A stretch of DNA of 64,000 nucleotides from Rhizobium sp. Q54. GTDB taxonomy: Bacteria; Pseudomonadota; Alphaproteobacteria; Rhizobiales; Xanthobacteraceae. Below are positions 57,384 through 64,000 of the stretch, piece after piece. The position numbers and the translations under genes were made by a program. A model generated the notes under the pieces. It was given only the letters and a program-made list of their open reading frames with translations. It ran no database searches and had not been told where the DNA came from. Every line of letters starts with the position of its first letter. Position 1 is the first letter of the stretch. Location: positions 1 through 64,000 of the forward strand of contig CAMDSH010000015.1 in assembly GCA_945907045.1 (NCBI GenBank), in the 5' to 3' direction.

Positions 57384-58946
57384 ATGGCCGCAAAATCCTT
57401 CTACATCACCACGGCGATTTCCTATCCCAACGGGCCGCCGCACATCGGGCACGCCTACGAGGCGATCGCGACCGACACCATCGCCCGCTTCATGCGGCTC
57501 GACGGCTATGACGTCTATTTCCTCACCGGCACCGATGAGCACGGGCAGAAGATCCAGCAGACCGCGGCCAAGGAAGGCCTGACCGCGAAGCAGTTGCTTG
57601 AGCGAAACGTGCCGCGCTTCCGCGCCATGGTCGAGCGCATGAACTGCTCGAACGACGATTTCATTCGCACGACCGAAGAGCGCCATTACCGCTCATCGGC
57701 CGCGATCTGGGAGAAGATGGAAAAGGCCGGCGACATTTATCTCGACAAATATTCCGGCTGGTATTCGGTGCGCGACGAGGCCTATTACGCCGAGGACGAA
57801 ACGCATCTGAACGAGCAGAAGGTTCGGGTCGCATCGAAGACCGGCACGCCGGTGGATTGGGTGGAGGAGGAGAGCTATTTCTTCCGCCTCTCCGCGTATC
57901 AGAAAAAGCTGCTCGATCTTTACGAGAAGCATCCCGACTTCGTGCTGCCGAAAGAGCGCCTCAACGAGGTTGCAAGTTTCGTCAAAGCGGGCCTGCGCGA
58001 TCTGTCGATTTCTCGCACGACCTTCGATTGGGGCGTGCCGGTGCCGGGCAACCCGAAACATGTGATGTATGTCTGGGTCGACGCGCTGACCAATTACATT
58101 ACCGCGGTCGGCTATCCCGATACGAATAGCGAAAAATTCAAACGCTATTGGCCCGCCGATTTGCACGTCATCGGCAAGGACATCGTGCGCTTTCACGCGG
58201 TCTATTGGCCGGCCTTCCTGATGTCGGCAGGCGTTGCGGTGCCGAAGCGCATTTCCTCGCACGGATTCTTGTTCAACCGCGGCGAGAAGATGTCGAAGTC
58301 GGTCGGCAACGTGATCGATCCCTTCGCGCTGGCCGACGCCTACGGCGCCGATCCGCTGCGTTATTTCTTTTTGCGCGAAGTGCCGTTCGGGCAGGACGGC
58401 AATTACAGTCACGAGGCGATTGTCACGCGCATCAACGCCGATCTTGCCAACGATCTTGGCAATCTGGCGCAGCGCTCGCTTTCAATGATCGGCAAGCAGC
58501 TTGGCGGCGTGATGCCGAAACCCGGCGCGTTTTCCGATAACGACAAGACGATCCTGGCCGCCGCCGACGGCATGATCGCCAAGGCGCGCGAGGCGATGGC
58601 GACGCAGCAGCTGCATCAGGTGCTCAATCACGTCTGGGCGGTGGTTGCGGATGCCAACCGCTACTTCGCGGGAGAAGCGCCGTGGGCGCTGGCCAAGACC
58701 GATCCGGCGAAGCAGGGCACGGTGCTGTACGTCACGGCGGAGGTGATCCGGCAGGTCGCGATTTTGAGTTTACCCGTTATGCCGGAATCGGCGGGCAAGC
58801 TGCTCGATCTTCTTGCCGTGCCAGCGGCTGAGCGAAATTTCACATTCCTTGGCGGCAAGCACCGGCTTGGCTCAGGCTCAAAATTGCCGACGCCGAGCGC
58901 GGTGTTCCCGCGTTATGTCGAACCGGAAACAAGTCCGCCGAACTGA
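57384..58946 (+). CDS. metG: Methionyl-tRNA synthetase
   Basis: A class I synthetase of 520 residues. HIGH motif in [15 protein letters not shown] at about residues 12-26, zinc-knob-poor MetG2-type insertion, and KMSKS in [14 protein letters not shown]. The compact form lacks a C-terminal tRNA-binding domain, as in many alphaproteobacteria. The leader before ATG 57384 carries an inverted repeat (GCGTCCT and AGGACGC) of unknown role, about 40 bases upstream. TatD follows after 20 bases. Confidence 0.95.
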   Translation: MAAKSFYITTAISYPNGPPHIGHAYEAIATDTIARFMRLDGYDVYFLTGTDEHGQKIQQTAAKEGLTAKQLLERNVPRFRAMVERMNCSNDDFIRTTEERHYRSSAAIWEKMEKAGDIYLDKYSGWYSVRDEAYYAEDETHLNEQKVRVASKTGTPVDWVEEESYFFRLSAYQKKLLDLYEKHPDFVLPKERLNEVASFVKAGLRDLSISRTTFDWGVPVPGNPKHVMYVWVDALTNYITAVGYPDTNSEKFKRYWPADLHVIGKDIVRFHAVYWPAFLMSAGVAVPKRISSHGFLFNRGEKMSKSVGNVIDPFALADAYGADPLRYFFLREVPFGQDGNYSHEAIVTRINADLANDLGNLAQRSLSMIGKQLGGVMPKPGAFSDNDKTILAAADGMIAKAREAMATQQLHQVLNHVWAVVADANRYFAGEAPWALAKTDPAKQGTVLYVTAEVIRQVAILSLPVMPESAGKLLDLLAVPAAERNFTFLGGKHRLGSGSKLPTPSAVFPRYVEPETSPPN

Positions 58947-58966
58947 TTGTAAATTGTAAAGCCGTC

Positions 58967-59761
58967 ATGCTTATCGATAGCCACTGCCATCTGGATTTTC
59001 CCGATTTTGCGGACGAGCTTGACGCCGTTGTCGCGCGCGCCAAGGCCGCCGGCATTGCGCGCATGGTCACGATCTCGACGCGCGTTCGCCGTCACGCCGA
59101 ATTGCTCGCCATCACCGGCCGATTTCCGCAAGTGTTTTGCTCGGTCGGCACGCATCCTCACAATGCGCACGAGGAACTCGATATCGGCGCGGACGATCTG
59201 ATTGCGTACTCGAAGCATCCGAAAGTCGTCGCCATCGGCGAGGCGGGGCTGGATTATCACTACGATAACAGCCCGCGCGCCGCGCAAGAAAAAGGATTTC
59301 GAGCGCATATCGCGGCGGCGCGAGCGACCAAACTGCCGCTGGTGATTCATTCGCGCGAGGCGGATGCCGACATGGCGCGCATCCTGGAGGAAGAAACCGC
59401 CAAGGGCGCCTTCCCGGCGGTGCTGCATTGTTTCACCGGCTCGCGCGATCTCGCCATGCGCGGCATCGCACTCGGCCTCTATGTGTCGTTCACCGGAATC
59501 CTGACTTTCAAGAATTCCGCCGATCTGAGAGCTATTGCCGCCGAGTTGCCGGCCGACCGGATTCTGGTCGAAACGGATGCGCCTTATCTCGCGCCGCTGC
59601 CGTTTCGCGGCAAACGCAACGAGCCGTCGTATGTCGTGAATACCGCCAAGGTGCTGGCCGACGTGCGCGGGGTCTCGATGGACGAAATCGCGCTGCAGAC
59701 GACGGAGAATTTCTATCGTCTCTTCAACAAGGTTCCGCGCGAACTTCCGGGCGCGGCATGA
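58967..59761 (+). CDS. TatD family metal-dependent hydrolase
   Basis: A 264-residue TIM-barrel metalloenzyme. Metal ligands: His in DSHCHLDF (residues 4-11), Glu in IGEAGLDYHY, His in LPLVIHSREAD, His in VLHCFTGS and Asp in ILVETDAPYLAP. TatD proteins have 3-5 exonuclease and related nuclease activity. It overlaps the MBL-fold gene by four bases, and follows metG by 20 bases, giving a metG-tatD-MBL operon known in rhizobia. Confidence 0.93.
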   Translation: MLIDSHCHLDFPDFADELDAVVARAKAAGIARMVTISTRVRRHAELLAITGRFPQVFCSVGTHPHNAHEELDIGADDLIAYSKHPKVVAIGEAGLDYHYDNSPRAAQEKGFRAHIAAARATKLPLVIHSREADADMARILEEETAKGAFPAVLHCFTGSRDLAMRGIALGLYVSFTGILTFKNSADLRAIAAELPADRILVETDAPYLAPLPFRGKRNEPSYVVNTAKVLADVRGVSMDEIALQTTENFYRLFNKVPRELPGAA

Positions 59762-60558
59762 GTCTCAATTTCACAATTCTCGGCTGCGGCTCGTCGGGCG
59801 GCGTACCGCGGCCGGCGCTCGGCTGGGGCGTCTGCGATCCAGCCAACCCCAAAAACCGCCGCCGCCGGACGTCGCTATTGATCGAACGCCGAAATGCTTC
59901 CGGCGCGTACACCCGCGTACTGATCGACACCTCACCCGACCTGCGCGAGCAACTGCTCGATGCAAAAGTCGATAGCCTCGACGGCGTTCTTTTCAGCCAC
60001 GAACATGCCGACCATACCCACGGCATCGACGACCTGCGCGCGCTGGTGATCCATCGTCGCCGCCGCATCGATGTGTGGCTGGACGAGCCGACCTCGCGCG
60101 CGCTGCACGGACGCTTCGGTTATTGCTTCGCTACGCCACCGGGCAGCAGCTATCCGCCGATCCTGAACGAGCATCGCTTGGCGCCGGGACAGCCTGTGAC
60201 GGTCAACGGGGAGGGTGGAAGCATCACGGCGCTGCCATACCTGCAGGACCACGGCGATATCGCGTCCCTGGGCTTCCGCTTCGGAAACGTGGCCTATTCT
60301 GCCGACATCAAAAGCCTGCCTCCGGCGAGCATTCAGGCGCTGTCCGGGCTTGATGTCTGGATCGTCGATGCACTGCGCCCAGCGCCGCATCCGAGTCATT
60401 TCAGCCTCGACGACGCGCTGGAATGGATCGGGCGGATAAAACCCAAGCGGGCGATCCTGACCAACCTGCATTCCGATCTGGATTACGCGGCGCTCCGGGC
60501 AAAACTGCCGGCAGGGATCGAGCCGGCCTACGATGGTCTGCGCTTTGGCAATACTTAA
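59758..60558 (+). CDS. MBL-fold metallo-hydrolase (PhnP-like)
   Basis: A 266-residue metallo-beta-lactamase-fold phosphodiesterase. It has the N-terminal LGCGSSGGVPRPALGWGVCDP, the metal motif FSHEHADHTHGIDDLR (HxHxDH), and later His residues in LQDHGDIASLGFRFG and NLHSDLDYA. The start is close to PhnP. PhnP-type enzymes cleave cyclic or nucleotide phosphodiesters; the substrate here is unclear. It ends the metG-tatD operon. Confidence 0.88.
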   Translation: MSLNFTILGCGSSGGVPRPALGWGVCDPANPKNRRRRTSLLIERRNASGAYTRVLIDTSPDLREQLLDAKVDSLDGVLFSHEHADHTHGIDDLRALVIHRRRRIDVWLDEPTSRALHGRFGYCFATPPGSSYPPILNEHRLAPGQPVTVNGEGGSITALPYLQDHGDIASLGFRFGNVAYSADIKSLPPASIQALSGLDVWIVDALRPAPHPSHFSLDDALEWIGRIKPKRAILTNLHSDLDYAALRAKLPAGIEPAYDGLRFGNT

Positions 60559-60854
60559 AGTGAAACACACACAGACTAATACAAATATTTGTTTTTAAAA
60601 TATATTATGTACTTTGTAGGTCGATTTTTGGATTATGCGCTTCATTTCGAATAGCTACATATTTTCATACGTATCTGGACGCTTGTTAAAGTAGCAAGTC
60701 TTACCAAGCCTCGATTTGCTGTACCCAATTATATTCCATAATATGTCTTATGCGAATCAGAGCATAGGCGATCCGGATTGGCTCGGCACTCGATATGGAA
60801 CGTGGCCCACCTCGTGGCGTTGATCCTTCGTCACAGACAAGGAAGCCCGTCACC
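60559..60854. other. AT-rich spacer upstream of dps
   Basis: A 296-base gap without a convincing gene. Bases 60570-60735 are distinctly AT-rich (stretches such as AATATTTGTTTTTAAAATATATTATG) in an otherwise GC-rich segment. TATTCCATAATATG at 60733-60746 is a partial palindrome. The dps promoter is expected at the right end, but no -35/-10 pair or regulator site could be assigned with confidence. Confidence 0.5.
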
Positions 60855-61394
60855 ATGCCCAGCAAGGTCCAAACTCTCGAAGCCCGCAAACCAGCCGCCT
60901 CTCTCGATACGCCGACCGACCTCTCCGCCGAGGCCGTGCGCGATGTCTCGAAGGCGCTCAACGTCATTCTCGCCGACAGCTTTGCACTTTATCTGAAGAC
61001 CAAGAACTTCCATTGGCATGTCAGCGGGCCGCATTTTCGCGACTACCATCTGCTGCTGGACGAACAGGCCGAGCAGATTTTCGCCACCACCGACGAGCTG
61101 GCCGAACGCATCCGCAAAATCGGCGGGGTGACGCTCCGCTCGATCGGCGACATCAGCAAGCACCAGAGCATCGCCGACAATAACGAGAGCTTCGTGCCTC
61201 CCCTCGACATGCTGCGCGAGTTGATGGCGGACAACAAAACCGTGGCTCACGCCATGCGCAAGGCGCACGATTTGTGCGACGAGCACGAGGACATCGCGAC
61301 AGCGAGCCTGCTGGAAAACTACATCGACGCCACCGAACGGCGCACCTGGTTCCTGTTCGAGGCCAGCCGCAAGGCCGACGCGTCGGGACACTGA
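60855..61394 (+). CDS. dps: Dps family DNA-protecting ferritin
   Basis: A 179-residue mini-ferritin. The dinuclear ferroxidase residues are present: FHWHVSGPHFRDYH (His, His and Asp) and LLDEQAEQIF (Glu), with the DELAERIRKIGG segment. It oxidises Fe(II) with peroxide and binds DNA in starved or stressed cells. ATG 60855 has AAGGAAG ten bases upstream; the open frame extends upstream. An extended N-terminus with lysines (PSKVQTLEARK) may contact DNA. Confidence 0.93.
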   Translation: MPSKVQTLEARKPAASLDTPTDLSAEAVRDVSKALNVILADSFALYLKTKNFHWHVSGPHFRDYHLLLDEQAEQIFATTDELAERIRKIGGVTLRSIGDISKHQSIADNNESFVPPLDMLRELMADNKTVAHAMRKAHDLCDEHEDIATASLLENYIDATERRTWFLFEASRKADASGH

Positions 61395-61409
61395 ATAAGC
61401 CGATCTGAT

Positions 61410-61438
61410 ATACGGTCTTCGCGATTTGGAGACCGTAT
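61410..61438 (+). promoter_or_regulatory. Inverted repeat over the mazG ribosome site and start codon
   Basis: ATACGGTCT (61410-61418) and AGACCGTAT (61430-61438) are perfect 9-base complements with an 11-base loop. The right arm begins inside the GGAG ribosome site and runs into the ATG, so the hairpin could hide both in an mRNA. Confidence 0.5.
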
Positions 61439-62236
61439 GAAGCCTTCCCGCGACATTGCCCGGCTGATCGAGATCATGGCGGCGCTGCGCACGCCCGGCA
61501 GCGGCTGCCCGTGGGACCTTGAACAGAATTTCGGGACTATCGCGCCCTACACAATCGAGGAAGCCTACGAGGTGGCCGACGCCATCGCGCGCGGCAATCT
61601 CGATGACCTTCGTGAAGAGCTTGGCGACCTTCTGTTGCAGGTCGTCTTTCACGCCCGCATGGCCGAGGAGCAAGGCACTTTCGATTTTGGCGGCGTGGTC
61701 GAGGATATTACGGAGAAATTGATACGCCGGCATCCGCACGTGTTTGCCGGTGCCGACGGCAAGACAGCCGAGGCGGTCAAAGGCCTTTGGGAGCGCATCA
61801 AGGCCGAGGAAAAAGCCAAACGCGGCAATACGGAAACGGGCGCACTCACCGGCGTTCCGGTTGCCCTACCCGCGCTCACGCGAGCGCTGAAATTGCAGGA
61901 CAAGGCGGGCAAGGTCGGTTTCGACTGGAACGATCCACACGCCGTGCTCGCCAAAATACGCGAAGAAGCTGACGAGATCGAAGCTGAACTAAATAGCGGC
62001 CACGAGAAGAAAGCCGCGGCGGAGGTCGGTGACCTGTTGTTCGCAGTCGTCAACCTCGCGCGCCATTTGCATGCCGACCCGGAAGCAACATTGCGCGGAA
62101 CGAATTTGAAATTCGAACGGCGCTTTGCCTTCATCGAGCGCGCACTTGCGGCACGCGGAAAACCGCTCAAGGACGCAACGCTGGCGGAGATGGATGCGCT
62201 CTGGGACGAGGCCAAGGCGGCGGAGAAAAACGGCGG

Positions 62237-62240
<4 letters not shown>
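61437..62240 (+). CDS. mazG: Nucleoside triphosphate pyrophosphohydrolase MazG
   Basis: A 267-residue NTP pyrophosphohydrolase of the two-domain type. The N-terminal domain has GCPWDLEQNFGTIAPYTIEEAYE, LREELGDLLLQVVFHA (E-E-x-x-E and E-x-x-D metal motifs); the C-terminal domain repeats FDWNDPHAVLAKIREEADEIE and AEVGDLLFAVVNLARH. Removes damaged or non-canonical nucleotides. Its stop overlaps hflX tail to tail by four bases. Confidence 0.94.
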
Positions 62241-63625
<1,385 letters not shown>

Positions 63626-63886
63626 TTAGGCTTTGTCCCCAGCCGGCGGTTCTTCGCCGCCCTCGAACAACTGGATCGGATGACCCGGCATGATGGTCGA
63701 GATCGCGTGCTTGTAGACGAGTTGGGAATGCCCATCCCGCCGCAACAGCACGCAGAAATTATCGAACCAGGTCGCCACGCCCTGCAATTTCACCCCGTTG
63801 ACCAAAAAAATGGTGAGCGGGACTTTGACCTTGCGGACGTGATTGAGAAATGTGTCTTGCAGATTTTGTGGGCGTTCGGCTGCCAT
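63626..63886 (-). CDS. hfq: RNA chaperone Hfq
   Basis: An 86-residue Sm-like hexamer protein. The Sm1 motif [28 protein letters not shown] and Sm2 motif [11 protein letters not shown] (YKHA type) are complete; residues 8-12 QNLQD-type are present. It binds A/U-rich sRNAs and mRNAs. First gene of the hfq-hflX operon. The alphaproteobacterial form has a short acidic tail. Confidence 0.97.
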   Translation of the reverse strand: MAAERPQNLQDTFLNHVRKVKVPLTIFLVNGVKLQGVATWFDNFCVLLRRDGHSQLVYKHAISTIMPGHPIQLFEGGEEPPAGDKA

Positions 63887-64000
63887 GGCCGTTGTTCCGT
63901 TTTTTGCTCGCGTCTTTTGCGCGAGACGTTATTGCCGGGTTCTTTTTGGTTTAGTCCGCCTCTCCCCTTGTCGAGGCGGCATGTACCCAGGAAGCAGGTA
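63887..64000 (-). promoter_or_regulatory. hfq leader region with two hairpins
   Basis: Two perfect inverted repeats lie upstream of hfq: CTCGCG (63907-63912) with CGCGAG (63920-63925), and CCGCCTC (63956-63962) with GAGGCGG (63973-63979). Neither is followed by a T-run on the minus strand. They could shape the hfq leader or end an upstream transcript; no promoter was identified. Confidence 0.4.

Noticed and set aside
60701-60967. 88-codon minus-strand open frame over the dps start region
   Set aside because: Overlaps the clear dps N-terminus and includes its ribosome site; no family match or ribosome site of its own.

Overview
The window reads as a 64 kb chromosomal segment of a GC-rich alphaproteobacterium of the Hyphomicrobiales (Rhizobiales), probably near Bradyrhizobium, Rhodopseudomonas or Xanthobacteraceae. 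The basis is a FixL/FixJ/FixK oxygen-sensing set, a bacterial phosphatidylcholine synthase, an urate-degradation set with PuuD, a FDH-N-type formate dehydrogenase cluster with DUF3305/DUF3306/DUF6352/DUF6505 partners, and a paired-hairpin intergenic repeat typical of this group. No rRNA, phage, intact insertion sequence or CRISPR array was seen. All assignments come from reading the sequence; no database search was run.

Layout. 0-9.8 kb: hspQ, a Chloroflexus-type malyl-CoA lyase, an AEC transporter, an AMACR-type racemase/CoA-transferase, a UbiH-like hydroxylase, the DUF2182/DUF1326 pair with pcs, TerC, an SDR and a quinone oxidoreductase. 9.8-13.9 kb: the repeat element, then a tightly packed purine catabolic operon (uraH, puuD, allantoate amidohydrolase, an M20 hydrolase). 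13.9-17.1 kb: biotin genes bioF-bioD divergent from bioA. 17.1-21.3 kb: a Bug-type binding protein, rimO, an Asp/Asn beta-hydroxylase, two small uncharacterised genes and tRNA-Ser(TGA), followed by a decayed tyrosine-integrase C-terminus. 21.6-24.4 kb: a 926-residue lipoprotein built from a repeated module.

24.5-40.8 kb is a low-oxygen region. FixL (heme PAS kinase) and FixJ lie divergent from a FixK-type regulator. Six sites of the FixK/FNR form TTGA-N6-TCAA (one ends GCAA) stand upstream of a 36-residue membrane peptide plus a TPCP-motif metal ATPase and an Nramp-like transporter, a conserved hypothetical gene, a universal stress protein with a GNAT acetyltransferase, a CBS-BON protein with a small membrane protein, a DASS carboxylate transporter with a KorAB-type 2-oxoacid:ferredoxin oxidoreductase, and a Met-rich secreted peptide. 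Each site sits where a class II FixK promoter would place a short leader before the gene. A WD40-cytochrome c fusion follows.

40.8-52.4 kb is a formate dehydrogenase locus: a 680-residue polyferredoxin on the minus strand, divergent from five coupled accessory genes, an HTH-TorD fusion chaperone, a Tat-signal small protein and the alpha (cysteine-type), beta and gamma subunits, ended by a strong terminator. 52.4-64 kb is housekeeping: rlpA, a D,D-carboxypeptidase, tmk, holB, metG, tatD, an MBL-fold hydrolase, dps, mazG, hflX and hfq.

Main points of interest: the site-defined FixK regulon with several uncharacterised members, the repeat lipoprotein beside an integrase remnant and tRNA-Ser, the HTH-TorD fusion and accessory block of the formate dehydrogenase locus, and the Cys-rich and Met-rich small secreted proteins.
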